From Nitrospira sp. (lineage in GTDB: Bacteria; Nitrospirota; Nitrospiria; Nitrospirales; Nitrospiraceae): a stretch of DNA of 64,000 nucleotides. Shown piece after piece: positions 27,065-35,206 of this stretch. The position numbers and the translations under genes were made by a program. The DNA is taken from positions 1,612,001 to 1,676,000 of the forward strand of contig CP060499.1 in the NCBI GenBank assembly GCA_024760525.1. Reading direction: 5' to 3'. The stretch's first letter is position 1. Each line of letters starts with the position of its first letter. Below the pieces are notes generated by a model. That model ran no database searches and was not told where the DNA came from. It was given only the letters and a program-made list of their open reading frames with translations.

Positions 27065-27241
27065 TCAAATTCTTAAGGAGACCGGCGAGGCGTCCATTCC
27101 GGTCTTTGGGACGGCAGGAAACCATGGGATGCGGCTGGTATCGAGGAACGGCTTGTTTCCTGACTTTATGGCAGGACCTCTAGCGGCCCTCCATGTGTGC
27201 CTCTTATTGGCGCCGCGCTTGGATGACTTCTTGGCAGGCAT
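27065..27241 (-). CDS. 58-residue basic protein
   Basis: Reading left from ATG 27241 with an AGAGGA about seven bases upstream, the frame gives 58 residues: a Lys/Arg-rich N-terminus (K-K-S-S-K-R-G-A-N-K-R) and a Pro/Trp-containing C-terminal part, ending in TGA at 27065. The composition suggests nucleic-acid binding or an unstructured tail. Too short for domain recognition and without a known relative, so tentative. Confidence 0.4.
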   Translation of the reverse strand: MPAKKSSKRGANKRHTWRAARGPAIKSGNKPFLDTSRIPWFPAVPKTGMDASPVSLRI

Positions 27242-27432
27242 GACTGCATCCTCTCAGGAAAGCGGACTGGTCCATGGCGGAGCTTGAGGGTGGCGCCGAT
27301 CCAGGGATTCACCGTACCTCTTGGGCGTCGGCATGTTGGCAGCCTCTGTCTCAGACGGCTGATCCTCTGGCTCCCCCCACTTCGTTACCCATTAAGTGAG
27401 ACAGTCGTATCGACATGCTCTTGAAGCACTCT

Positions 27433-27975
27433 CTATTCCTCGATGTGTTCTTCGGGGACGCCCAGAGAAGAAGCGATCGTTTTCGCCTTGGCAAGGTGAT
27501 CTTTCATCACTGGTACAGCGTCAGCTGCCCATTGACGAACCGCTTGATTCTTTTCGTCGCGTGCGCGCTGTTCGAGCTCCTTCATTTCCATCGCATGTTC
27601 CTGCAATATCAGGGCGATATAGGCGCGATCAAACCCCTTGCCTGATGCTCTGTCGAGCTGAGCTTTCATCGCGGTGTGCGACTCGCTCGATTGGTTTACC
27701 AGCTGAAGTCCTCCCTTGGAGGCCAGCTGCTGAACCTCTTGTCGAGCCTTTTGATGGTCGGCCACCATCCGGGCGCCGAACCGTTTGACTTCCTCACTCT
27801 CAGCCTTCTGCGTTGCCAAGTGGCCAAGGTCGATTTCCTGCTGCTGACCAGTGGCGGTTTTTTGTAGGAATGCTTCGGTGGTTTGTAGGGGAACGTCGGG
27901 AGCGGCCGTAACCCAGGAGGTTGACAGGATGACAACAGCAACCCCACATATGATCGATGCGATGGGATGAGACAT
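27433..27975 (-). CDS. Exported DUF4142 protein, copy 1
   Basis: 180 residues with a signal peptide (about 1-25, ending V-T-A-A) and a DUF4142 helical domain (E-I-D-L-G-H-L-A-T-Q-K-A, F-G-A-R-M-V-A-D-H-Q-K-A, A-Y-I-A-L-I-L-Q-E-H). DUF4142 is a ferritin-like four-helix domain of unknown function, frequent in periplasmic stress proteins. GAGGAGGG lies just before ATG 27975. The gene at 55001 encodes a paralogue. A perfect 18-bp palindrome lies upstream at 28188. Confidence 0.82.
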   Translation of the reverse strand: MSHPIASIICGVAVVILSTSWVTAAPDVPLQTTEAFLQKTATGQQQEIDLGHLATQKAESEEVKRFGARMVADHQKARQEVQQLASKGGLQLVNQSSESHTAMKAQLDRASGKGFDRAYIALILQEHAMEMKELEQRARDEKNQAVRQWAADAVPVMKDHLAKAKTIASSLGVPEEHIEE

Positions 27976-28187
27976 AGCGCCCTCCTCATGTTGAGATGTA
28001 TAACGATGACATGGTGGTGGCTGCTGCTGTATGGCGACCTCCATGACATGGTCGCATTCAATCGTAACGGACTGCGATTGGGGTTCGTACTAGGAAGGCC
28101 CTTAGGGGAACGAGATGAGCAGCTGGATGTCACGACCTGGCAAGGCAAGGAACCATGGCTACGGGTTTATGACCTGGGCCAGGAATT

Positions 28188-28205
28188 GTCTCACATATGT
28201 GAGAC
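28188..28205. promoter_or_regulatory. Perfect 18-bp palindrome upstream of the DUF4142 gene
   Basis: GTCTCACATATGTGAGAC is its own reverse complement. It lies about 210 bases upstream of the DUF4142 start and 26 bases beyond the stop of the response regulator at 28231. A dimeric HTH regulator site is the natural reading; no U-run follows, so it is not a typical terminator. Confidence 0.45.
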
Positions 28206-28230
28206 GCTACGAGAGAGGATGAAGCCCAGC

Positions 28231-28728
28231 CTACTTAAAGAGCGCGGAATGAATGGCCTGGTAGAAGTCCTCCGGCGAGGCTTCCTTCGTCAGGTAGGCC
28301 GACGCGCCTGCGGCTTTCATGTCACGGGCGACTGCGCCACTTGGGTAGACCGAGAGCCCGATAATGATCACCTGGGGCTGCGTCGTTTTGATCCACCGCG
28401 TCGCATCGAGGCCATTCATTCTGGGCATGTCCCGATCCATGAGGATGACATCTGGCTGTAGTTGTTGTGCCAGCACGCAGGCCAACTCCCCGTTCTCTGC
28501 TTCGCCGACAACCGTGAACTCATCAGAGGAATTGACCATGTCCCGCAACTCCTGGCGGATCAGACGATGGTTCTCGACCACGAGCACGCGAACGGGCTGG
28601 GATGGTGTTCTCCCGGTGTTGACGGAAGCTGGTGTGCGTTGCACAGTCATAGACATCTGGACCGAAGGTGACCCATCCGTAGACTCCATGAGCTTAGCGG
28701 ACTCCGAGTAGGAATTATGCTCGGACAT
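28231..28728 (-). CDS. Receiver-domain response regulator, NarL-like without output domain
   Basis: 165 residues: a 45-residue low-complexity N-terminus, then a receiver domain of the NarL/FixJ type (V-L-V-V-E-N-H-R-L-I-R-Q-E-L, phosphoacceptor in V-I-L-M-D-R-D-M-P, switch in G-L-S, lysine in L-T-K-E-A). The GerE DNA-binding domain that normally follows is absent, so it is a stand-alone signalling switch or a truncated regulator. The upstream pocket reads E-N rather than D-D. Confidence 0.82.
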   Translation of the reverse strand: MSEHNSYSESAKLMESTDGSPSVQMSMTVQRTPASVNTGRTPSQPVRVLVVENHRLIRQELRDMVNSSDEFTVVGEAENGELACVLAQQLQPDVILMDRDMPRMNGLDATRWIKTTQPQVIIIGLSVYPSGAVARDMKAAGASAYLTKEASPEDFYQAIHSALFK

Positions 28729-28807
28729 ACCCTAGGGAGGGAATATGACCTTGAGTGGTTAAGACGAAGTGAGGCACAAGGCAGTGAAAGCATCTGGAAC
28801 GGGACAT

Positions 28808-29067
28808 TCACCGTGCCAGCGATTTCACGACCTTACCGGCCTTTGCACGGGAATCGATGATTGTTTGCGCCGCGAGGAGGGCGGCCGTCGTGGCTTCACT
28901 GGGAGAATGAAAAATTCCTTTAGGGTAACCTCTTGTGGACGGCGAGGCGTGTGTCCTGTCTCTAAAATGACGTATTCGCAGACCCAGTTTCCGCCCTCCT
29001 GTTGGCCAGAAGTCAACACGATCTGGCGCCCTTGATAGTTTTCCAGTATGGGACATGCCGTTGGCAT
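28808..29067 (-). pseudogene. Small protein of the Y-x-G-R family, frameshifted copy
   Basis: From ATG 29067 (GGAG four bases upstream) the frame reads N-Y-Q-G-R-Q-I-V, G-G-N-W-V-C-E-Y-V-I as in copy 1. The C-terminal half (G-Y-P-K-G-I-F, then A-A-L-L-A-A-Q-T-I-I-D-S) is in another frame and ends at 28808. The switch falls within about 28930-28945. A single indel restores a protein of about 85 residues matching 18194-18436 from end to end. Either a genuine frameshift or a sequencing error. Confidence 0.6.
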
Positions 29068-29377
29068 CACACTCCATGGTTGTCTTCCTCATAATGAGCG
29101 TGTTCGAACACGTTAAGGTCGATGCGCTTATTTAGTCGAACAGTATCGTTCTGCTCTGTGTTTTCTGCTTCTCCTGCGCTCTCCTCAATCATCAAGTTCA
29201 ATGAAGGATCATTTCTCACGCTCATACGATAGCGTGGATATGCCATCCATTCAGCCAGAGCTATCCCTCAGTGCCCATCCCTGGGGCAGCCATTCCTTCC
29301 TTCCACTTCCCATGCATTGTCCCAGTGTAGATCTACTCGGAGGTTCGCTACGATCCGACAAAGAAGCTTAACAAAAA
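29068..29377. other. Intergenic region with a divergent copy of element A
   Basis: About 310 bases with no supported gene. The stretch 29309-29350 (CCCATG...TCCCAGTG...GTTCGCTA) resembles element A and lies just upstream of the Gly-rich exported protein gene. Confidence 0.4.
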
Positions 29378-29791
29378 GTGAGTAGGTCATATCCGAGGAA
29401 AAGAGAAGGCGAGACGAAGATCCTTCAAACGTGCGCATTGATGATGGTCGGTGGAATCGTCTTTTTCACCGGCGGAACATTACAAGCCCAGTTGGGTAGT
29501 GGAACTTCAGGTGGTTCGGGAGGAGCGATAGGACAAGGAGGCCCCGAGATCACGAGACCGGGAAAGGGCGGGGATGCAACAAGGGGAGGATCAGGAAGTG
29601 CGCCCGATTCGAGCAAGACTAATCCCGGTATTGGAACCACTGGGGGGAGCGATACTGGAACAGGGTGTGCATCAGGGAACAGGGGCTCAACTGGTGGTAC
29701 GAGCACGCCCGGTAGTGCGGGTTCATCCGGTGGCACGGGATCGAGTGGCGGTATGGGTTCGTCTGGTGGTGTGGGTGGCGGCGGAAAGTAG
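29378..29791 (+). CDS. Exported Gly/Ser-rich low-complexity protein
   Basis: 137 residues from GTG 29378. A basic start and hydrophobic stretch (about 16-36, ending L-Q-A-Q) form a signal peptide; everything after is Gly/Ser/Thr-rich with G-S-S-G-G repeats at the C-terminus. No folded domain is visible. Probably a surface, matrix or spacer protein. A short Gly/Ser/Thr relative lies at 41445-41600 and a different repeat protein at 57030. The start codon is uncertain. Confidence 0.6.
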   Translation: MSRSYPRKREGETKILQTCALMMVGGIVFFTGGTLQAQLGSGTSGGSGGAIGQGGPEITRPGKGGDATRGGSGSAPDSSKTNPGIGTTGGSDTGTGCASGNRGSTGGTSTPGSAGSSGGTGSSGGMGSSGGVGGGGK

Positions 29792-29825
29792 AGTGTGTCT
29801 TTGAGTGAACACGAAATGGACTTAT

Positions 29826-29999
29826 ATGAGTGAAGTCTCCTTGCTTTCCCGCTATCTCGTGGAACCGGCATGCCCACGTCATGGACATAAGGCTTCATTG
29901 GCTTTGCAGCAGCAGGGGAAAGGGAAGGTCAGCCGATTGCGCCGACGATCAAGCAGGCGGAAGAAAACGCTGAAATCACGTCAAAACGAAGAGGTTTGA
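29826..29999 (+). CDS. Possible 57-residue basic protein
   Basis: The frame from ATG 29826 gives a hydrophobic/polar N-terminus followed by an Arg/Lys-rich tail (R-L-R-R-R-S-S-R-R-K-K). No clear ribosome-binding site; the last 19 bases overlap the convergent gene at 29981. Weakly supported. Confidence 0.25.
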   Translation: MSEVSLLSRYLVEPACPRHGHKASLALQQQGKGKVSRLRRRSSRRKKTLKSRQNEEV

Positions 30000-30163
30000 G
30001 GTTCGTCTCCAAGTACAGCTGGAAACTTCGCGGCAAGCATAGCGAGGTAATGTTGAATGGTCTCACGTTCTCTTTTATTAAGCTCGTCGGGGTTCGTGCC
30101 GATAACGATCAAGCGTTCAGCAGCGATCGCAAATTGCCGGATCTCGTCACGTATCGATTCCAT
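29981..30163 (-). CDS. 60-residue helical protein
   Basis: ATG 30163 has AGGAGG ten bases upstream. The product is almost wholly helical, with E-S-I-R-D-E-I-R-Q-F-A-I-A-A-E-R-L-I-V and R-E-T-I-Q-H-Y-L-A-M-L-A-A-K-F. No signal peptide, membrane segment or family recognised. A 7-bp inverted repeat (GCCCACG/CGTGGGC, 30323-30337) lies about 160 bases upstream. Confidence 0.55.
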   Translation of the reverse strand: MESIRDEIRQFAIAAERLIVIGTNPDELNKRERETIQHYLAMLAAKFPAVLGDEPQTSSF

Positions 30164-30429
30164 GAGCGAACGTCCTCCTGCACAATGAAGCGTGAATACG
30201 CCACCTAGGCTGGTGGCGATTAAGCCTGAGAAGGGCATATATCAGCAATCAGGAATTTCCTGAGTTTCCTACATTATTATACTGGGACGGTAAGGCACTA
30301 TCAGTTCAAGATGGTGGACCCTGCCCACGTCGTGGGCTATGGTTCCCTACCCTGTATGCAGCGCCAGGAGAAAAGGAAAGCGGTGGGACGAGAAATACAA
30401 ACGCAGGAGTGGGGTCGCGGGTGAAGGAC

Positions 30430-30690
30430 CTAGGCACGCAGATGAAAATTGTCGTCGGGCACGGGTCCGAAGTGCTTCCAATTGGAATCGATCCACGCCT
30501 TCCCAGCCTCGATGGCTCTCACATGGGCTTCGTCCTCGGATCGCGCAGTGATGGCGAGGGTCGGTAACGTCTTGGGATGGTCAGACCCATCCTCCGGCGC
30601 CGGCCACACCCGCGTTTCAACGGTCCAACTGCCGGGTCCCTCGACAGCCGCCGTCGTCATGATTTTTCTCCCTTTGTAGCCCGTCTCCAT
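30430..30690 (-). CDS. Small protein of the Y-x-G-R family, copy 2
   Basis: 86 residues from ATG 30690, with GGAGAG about six bases upstream; an in-frame ATG at 30702 is possible. G-Y-K-G-R-K-I lies near the N-terminus, then G-S-W-T-V-E-T-R-V-W-P-A, then S-E-D-E-A-H-V-R-A-I-E-A-G-K-A-W-I-D. This is the same domain order as 18194-18436 and closest to 37678-37893. Cytosolic by sequence; function unknown. Confidence 0.65.
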   Translation of the reverse strand: METGYKGRKIMTTAAVEGPGSWTVETRVWPAPEDGSDHPKTLPTLAITARSEDEAHVRAIEAGKAWIDSNWKHFGPVPDDNFHLRA

Positions 30691-30820
30691 GGCTCTCTCC
30701 ATGCCCTAGGACCAAGGGACTCCGTCAAGCCAACAAATTTTAAGCGTACGTAATATTCAGGACAATTAGAGAACAACATTAAGGAGAAGTAGTGATTCCA
30801 GGATTGATCTATGAGGCAAT

Positions 30821-31120
30821 TTAGGACAGTTTCTCGGCGATGGTGATCCCTCCATCGGAACCTATTCGAACTCGCATTGCTGGATGTGCTAAAACAGCCG
30901 GAATAACCGTGTTCTCCATATAGAGCTGAAGTGTCCTTATGGAGCGCAGATCGTCCAGGAACTCCCGATTGAACTGCAATTGCCAACTGTCCTTGCCGTT
31001 GTTAAAGGCGAAGAGCGTGAGGAAGTCTCCTCCGATCTTGACATCATGGAACAGGTTCTCAAGGGAGTCTTGTATGATTCGTCTCTTTTCCAGGTCCAAT
31101 GCTTTGTGATCGTCGCTCAT
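30821..31120 (-). CDS. Hypothetical protein, second gene of a pair
   Basis: 99 residues from ATG 31120 (a longer frame to 31207 overlaps the previous gene and reads poorly). Helical N-terminus (L-D-L-E-K-R-R-I-I-Q-D-S-L-E-N-L), a central strand region and a helix ending in V-I-P-A-V-L-A-H-P. No family recognised. It follows 31147-31335 after 26 bases on the same strand, so the two are likely co-transcribed. Confidence 0.55.
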   Translation of the reverse strand: MSDDHKALDLEKRRIIQDSLENLFHDVKIGGDFLTLFAFNNGKDSWQLQFNREFLDDLRSIRTLQLYMENTVIPAVLAHPAMRVRIGSDGGITIAEKLS

Positions 31121-31146
31121 AGTGATCTCGACGTGCAAGGCACGTC

Positions 31147-31335
31147 CTATTTGGCTTTCGTCAAGAGGGTTTTCAGTTTCTCGTACCCCGGTGCTTCGGG
31201 ATGGCAATAATACTCCGTGAGGGACCCATTGCCGTTCCTGATCGAGATGCGAAAGCTCTTTCCATGAGCCTCGATCTTCACCGCCTCGACAATGTTGAGA
31301 TAGAGATCCTGATTCACCTGGACGATGTTATCCAC
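31147..31335 (-). CDS. Small hypothetical protein, first gene of a pair
   Basis: 62 residues from GTG 31335, which has GGAGG seven bases upstream; the open frame reaches 31383 but that part is not needed. The sequence alternates strands (V-E-A-V-K-I-E-A-H-G-K-S-F-R-I-S-I-R) and ends with a lysine-rich helix. No family recognised. Confidence 0.55.
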   Translation of the reverse strand: MDNIVQVNQDLYLNIVEAVKIEAHGKSFRISIRNGNGSLTEYYCHPEAPGYEKLKTLLTKAK

Positions 31336-31388
31336 CTGCGGTCCTCCATTGAGAGAGCACTTCAGCCGACTATGTAGAAACAAGGTCT

Positions 31389-31625
31389 TTACAGATAGTA
31401 ATTACCGACTAATCCTTGGACAGTGTCGAGTGCGGTCGTATGGGCTTCATCTTCGGATTGGCCGGATGCTCCAATCGTTTGCAGCACAGTAGGAAATGGG
31501 TAATTGATTTGGGATGAAGTCGTACTATGCGGCGTAATGAGTTGGATCTTCCTTGCACAGCTTCAGGACTATCCAAGGCCCGTGTTCTTGTCCGTCGAAT
31601 GACGCTCGCCCTAGTGGAATAAACT
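31389..31625 (-). pseudogene. Small protein of the Y-x-G-R family, degraded copy
   Basis: Just left of the gene ending at 31611, one frame reads L-G-R-A-S-F-D-G-Q-E-H-G-P-W-I-V-L-K-L, matching the N-terminal half of the family with Y-x-G changed to P-L-G. A second frame then gives T-I-G-A-S-G-Q-S-E-D-E-A-H-T-T-A-L-D and stops at 31389, matching the C-terminal half of 37678-37893. No start codon is evident and the frames differ, so the copy is decayed. Confidence 0.5.
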
Positions 31626-31850
31626 GTAGGTCCCGAATTTCTTACCCGGTTCCTCTCGGCTGGCTATTAGGGATAGGATGTCTTGTAGCGCTTTGAGATA
31701 CCCGGCACGCCAATATGCACAGTCTGTTGGGTCCGCATGTTGGTGCAGCGACTCGACTTCCTCAGAAGCCCCATGCATCTGGGTCCAGCGTTCGAGCGCG
31801 GCTGCGGACTCTTCGATCAGGACACAGACTACACAATCATCCTTAGGCAT
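31611..31850 (-). CDS. Hypothetical acidic helical protein
   Basis: 79 residues from ATG 31850; the frame is open to 32003 but family-like character begins here. It contains two N-terminal cysteines (D-D-C-V-V-C-V), a helix rich in Glu/Ala and C-A-Y-W-R-A-G-Y-L-K-A-L-Q-D-I-L. No signal peptide or domain recognised. The ribosome-binding site is weak. Confidence 0.45.
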   Translation of the reverse strand: MPKDDCVVCVLIEESAAALERWTQMHGASEEVESLHQHADPTDCAYWRAGYLKALQDILSLIASREEPGKKFGTYSLFH

Positions 31851-32320
31851 GCGCGACGATACCCCCCACAGGACCATTCTTATCAGGCCCTGAATACCTC
31901 TCTGTGCGCCAGGACATATGAGAAGCAGTGCGGTTCTACCACAGGGCGTTGGAGATTCGGAATATTTCTGAGGAAGAAAAACAGACGTACGGGATGAGGC
32001 CATTCGCTGCGAGCCCTAGGCCATAAAGGGACCTAGGGATCAAGGTGGTGGGTGGGGAGAACAGCAGAAAATAGTACCGCTACTTTCTAGGAACAACACC
32101 CTGCCACTCTCTTCTCTCAAACATCCGTGCCGGTAAGTAATCTCCTGCATAAAGGGCTGTCCACCGCTCGTACGGGAGCGCTTTGGATCTGTGTATCCCT
32201 CCATCGCTCTACATGTCTTCTATAATACCGGCTATTTCCTTCTCATCGGGAGTGGCACCCTCCTAAACTCCCGTTAAGAAACCGCACCTTCGGACTCTTT
32301 GGAGCAACCCGATCAGGCGT
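31851..32320. other. Intergenic region, nothing certain
   Basis: About 470 bases. A 55-codon leftward frame ending near 32040 lacks a ribosome-binding site and any recognisable pattern. Confidence 0.35.
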
Positions 32321-32494
32321 TTAACGCGCGGCGACGGCCTGAGATCTTTGGAGAGACAAACTCTTGTGGCGATTATTCGAAATGGTGCGGTCGATAATGG
32401 CGCCGCAATTGATGCATTTCCATGCATAAAACGCGAAAAAGAAATCTGAGAACCGCTCTAACATCATCATCCCCTTGCATTTTGGACATTCCAT
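32321..32494 (-). CDS. 57-residue zinc-ribbon-like protein
   Basis: ATG 32494 has GGAGG five bases upstream. The protein has C-P-K-C at residues 3-6 and C-I-N-C at 27-30, separated by an aromatic-rich segment (F-S-D-F-F-F-A-F-Y), then a basic, helical tail. Two CxxC pairs at this spacing fit a small zinc ribbon. Below common ORF-length cut-offs, so easily missed. No function assigned. Confidence 0.6.
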   Translation of the reverse strand: MECPKCKGMMMLERFSDFFFAFYAWKCINCGAIIDRTISNNRHKSLSLQRSQAVAAR

Positions 32495-32662
32495 TGATTC
32501 CTCCTAGGTTGATTGCGTTGACGGCTGATTGCAAACATAAGCAAGAGCTGCACCAAATGGTGCCATTCAATATGGCACGTATTTACACTATACGTAGTAT
32601 AACTTGGGTATAAAGTGTCATGAGCTTGACGGTGTACAAGCGTTGAAGCCGTCAATGTTTTG

Positions 32663-32893
32663 TCAGGGTGCGGGAAGGAAACGTGGCGGAGTCTTTGCTG
32701 GAAGGTGGTTTCCGGAACGACAGATTGCTGATGTTCGGTCCTTCGTGACTTGTCCAGGATTGGATCGGCACGGCGTAGCTAGCGTTCCGTGGCGACCCTC
32801 GATCACCTGATCGGTCGAAACGAGATAAATATAGGTCCGGCGTTTCTTGTCGAAATGGCGGACCACTTGCAGCCACGTCCGGTTGCGTGTCAT
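32663..32893 (-). CDS. Possible hypothetical protein
   Basis: 76 residues from ATG 32893: basic, with a strand-like stretch (R-T-Y-I-Y-L-V-S-T-D-Q-V-I) and a Pro-rich end. It reads as protein-like, but there is no good ribosome-binding site and no known family. Alternative frames overlap. Confidence 0.3.
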   Translation of the reverse strand: MTRNRTWLQVVRHFDKKRRTYIYLVSTDQVIEGRHGTLATPCRSNPGQVTKDRTSAICRSGNHLPAKTPPRFLPAP

Positions 32894-32998
32894 CGAACGC
32901 TGGGACGTCACACACACGAACAGAGAGTTGCCCTGCGAACAAGACGGGCTACATGCCCGGTAGGCATTCGCTTTCTGCGCAAGCTAGGAGTATCATTT

Positions 32999-33124
32999 AT
33001 GAACGTCTCACATTCGTCGTGTGATCAAGCCGGTAATGGCGTGAGGCGCTCTACGGGAGAGATCCTGTCGGATTGTCCTGAATGTACTCACAAGTTAAAA
33101 ACTTATATCGAAGCGGCATCCTGA
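32999..33124 (+). CDS. 41-residue cysteine-containing peptide
   Basis: ATG 32999 is preceded by AGGAG at eight bases. The product has one early cysteine and a C-P-E-C motif near the C-terminus within a short helix. Possible metal-binding mini-protein; tentative because of its size. Confidence 0.4.
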   Translation: MNVSHSSCDQAGNGVRRSTGEILSDCPECTHKLKTYIEAAS

Positions 33125-33217
33125 GTCATAGGGATCAGCGGGGCCTTATTCTTATCAATCGCAATCGACACCTATGGGCTTTGTACCAGTGATGATATGG
33201 AAGAGAGGTGACAAGCT

Positions 33218-33310
33218 ATGATGCCATGGATTATCGAACCGTTCTTGGTGGCGGCCATTATAGGACTAATGTATTTGGTGGTATCAAAATGGCGGAGTTG
33301 GATGGAGTGA
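33218..33310 (+). CDS. 30-residue single-span membrane peptide
   Basis: Two ATGs at 33218 and 33221 follow a GAGAGG. The product starts M-M-P-W-I-I-E-P-F, has one hydrophobic span (about 8-22) and ends with a basic/aromatic tail (K-W-R-S-W). Its size and layout resemble accessory peptides of membrane complexes such as CydX or KdpF, but neither complex is encoded nearby. Confidence 0.45.
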   Translation: MMPWIIEPFLVAAIIGLMYLVVSKWRSWME

Positions 33311-33949
33311 CTGATAATGACTCGGAGGGGAGACCTGAGCATGAATGTGAATAGGCACGAGAGTCGTATCGTAAAGTGGTAGCTCTCCCGAGCCTTTCTG
33401 ACGAAACTGTCATTCCGGCAAATAGAGTGCGTTTCCCGTCCTAGTCCCGCGTTTCAATACGAGCTCTTCACCCCGTACCTGTCTCATCATACCCACTAAT
33501 GCGAAGATCCATTGCCTTGTCTCCAGCCCGACACGCTCCAGTATATTTCAGCGGGCGCCTTCCATTTTTTACGGTTGTCTCAATCAAGGCATTGCGGCAC
33601 TCGTGTGTAACTGCCTATACGCCTAGAAACCCAGGGCCCAGCAAGCTCTGTTCCCAACAGAAGAACATATGATTGCAGAGATGACAGCATCAGTAGCATT
33701 CATTCCGGTTGTCCGTATAGAAGAAGCCGCTTAGAAGGGCCAAAACGGCTTACGACCCGTGAACATCAATAGTTGTTTCGTCATGGGTATGTTGGCAAAC
33801 GGTGGATTCATATTCACATGTACCCCCGTTGCTGATTCGGAATAGAAAGTGTTGAAAAGTCCTACCTACACACAAATATTGACGCTGAACATGTAAATAG
33901 GTACATTGCCGTTGCCCATCTGCAGTGTTTCGGCTAAAAGATAGGAGAG
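33311..33949. other. Intergenic region, no supported gene
   Basis: About 640 bases, AT-richer than the flanks. Only very short frames; no repeats or RNA structure could be supported by eye. Confidence 0.4.
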
Positions 33950-34171
33950 ATGACCATGAGTCACACAGGTAAATGCCCTCACTGCAATCAGATCCTACAA
34001 AAGGTCGGATTTGAGCAGCTTCCTATCCACCAAGGCAATCAGAAAAAATGGATCGGCGCAAGCATGGTTTGTCCTTTCTGTCAGAGAATTTTGAATGTTT
34101 CCGTTGATCCGATTGCGTTAAGGAACGACATCGTCAATCAAGTTGTCGATCACTTGAAGAGAGAAAAGTAG
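33950..34171 (+). CDS. Small zinc-ribbon protein
   Basis: 73 residues; AGGAGA lies just upstream of the first ATG. C-P-H-C near residue 9 and C-P-F-C near residue 41 make a two-knuckle zinc ribbon, followed by a helical tail (I-V-N-Q-V-V-D-H-L-K-R). No catalytic domain. Resembles generic zinc-finger mini-proteins; role unknown. Confidence 0.65.
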   Translation: MTMSHTGKCPHCNQILQKVGFEQLPIHQGNQKKWIGASMVCPFCQRILNVSVDPIALRNDIVNQVVDHLKREK

Positions 34172-34344
34172 GACTCCTCAAGACCGCGTTCTGAAACCGT
34201 TGCAACAGAGGGCCGCAAGGTGCACCGTGCTGCATTACGCATTCCCTCGCCAGCCACCCAACCGAACCGGCGCATCCTCCGCTCTTAGGAAAAGTGTTCC
34301 ATAAGGGGTTTGCAACACCAGGATCAAAACGGCGGTAGGAGGAG

Positions 34345-34707
34345 TTAATGCGCCAGCTCATATCGGATCATGCTGAGTATTTCCTCCATGCCAAAGGGCT
34401 TGCGAAGTGTTTGACGGGCACCCAATAGCCTGGCGGTACTGAGTAAACTCCGCTCACCATCCATGCCTGAAACGGCAATGACCTTGACGTTCAGGAATTC
34501 ACGGGTGAGCTCGATGATGGTGTCCAACCCATTCAGCTCCGGCATCAGCATGTCCACCATGACCAGATCCGCCGGTCGCTGACGGTATACCGCCAGCCCC
34601 TCCCGCCCGGAAGACGCTTCCACCACCTCATGGCCTGCCGACTGGAGCGTGTTAGCAAGCAACCTGCGAACGGGCGCGGCATCATCAATCACGAGTATAG
34701 TGGCCAT
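34345..34707 (-). CDS. CheY-like single-domain response regulator
   Basis: 120 residues, one receiver domain: acidic pocket I-D-D near residue 8, phosphoacceptor in V-M-V-D-M-L-M-P, switch residue in A-V-S-G, and lysine in R-K-P-F. A canonical, probably active receiver. It lies about 500 bases from the frameshifted MEDS gene at 35207-35784, echoing the 18831/19374 pairing. Confidence 0.88.
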   Translation of the reverse strand: MATILVIDDAAPVRRLLANTLQSAGHEVVEASSGREGLAVYRQRPADLVMVDMLMPELNGLDTIIELTREFLNVKVIAVSGMDGERSLLSTARLLGARQTLRKPFGMEEILSMIRYELAH

Positions 34708-34885
34708 AGATCTCCCTCAATATTCGTCTTTCTTAAAAGTGTACGTGAAAGGGATGAGGTTTCAACGAAAAGGTGGATTGGTCATGGGATAATATATTGA
34801 TTAATATTCCTATCTATTTGGTATAATAATTGTGCCGTGAGTCCTGAGGGGGAAGCCGTCCCCCTCATACAATCGACCATCCAGC

Positions 34886-35191
34886 ATGAGGATTGAAACA
34901 TTTCATGTTGAGTGGCATCTTACCCCACGCGGATGGGTGCGTGGGAACTGGTCCGCAGACAAACCACTGGCTCTGAAAATCTCTCCCCCCGACGATCGCA
35001 TTGAGACGTGGGTCAAGATCGAAATCACGCACGACCGCCAATACTCCCGCACACAAATGGAATGGTCGCTGACGTGGACTTCCCCCCAATACAGTGATCT
35101 CGTGAAGAAGGCCTTCAGGACAAGCATCCGTGTACCCGCGCCGGAATCTGCCAGTCCACGCATCTCGGTCTGGGAGTTTCCATCAGCCTAA
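34886..35191 (+). CDS. Hypothetical beta-rich protein
   Basis: 101 residues, rich in Trp and Thr, with repeated strand-like segments (V-E-W-H-L-T-P-R-G-W, W-V-K-I-E-I-T, E-W-S-L-T-W). No signal peptide or family recognised. It is a single rightward gene inside a leftward RR/MEDS group. No strong ribosome-binding site; the start is the first ATG of the frame. Confidence 0.5.
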   Translation: MRIETFHVEWHLTPRGWVRGNWSADKPLALKISPPDDRIETWVKIEITHDRQYSRTQMEWSLTWTSPQYSDLVKKAFRTSIRVPAPESASPRISVWEFPSA

Positions 35192-35206
35192 GGTTCTGTC
35201 TTCGAC

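Noticed and set aside
27967..28461. Rightward open frame across the DUF4142 promoter and response regulator
   Set aside because: Antisense to the response-regulator coding sequence for most of its length; no ribosome-binding site and no domain.
32036..32210. 55-codon leftward frame
   Set aside because: No ribosome-binding site, no recognisable features and a proline/cysteine-rich random-looking end.
33311..33949. Possible RNA gene in the 640-base gene-free stretch
   Set aside because: No conserved hairpin, promoter or terminator could be supported by reading alone.
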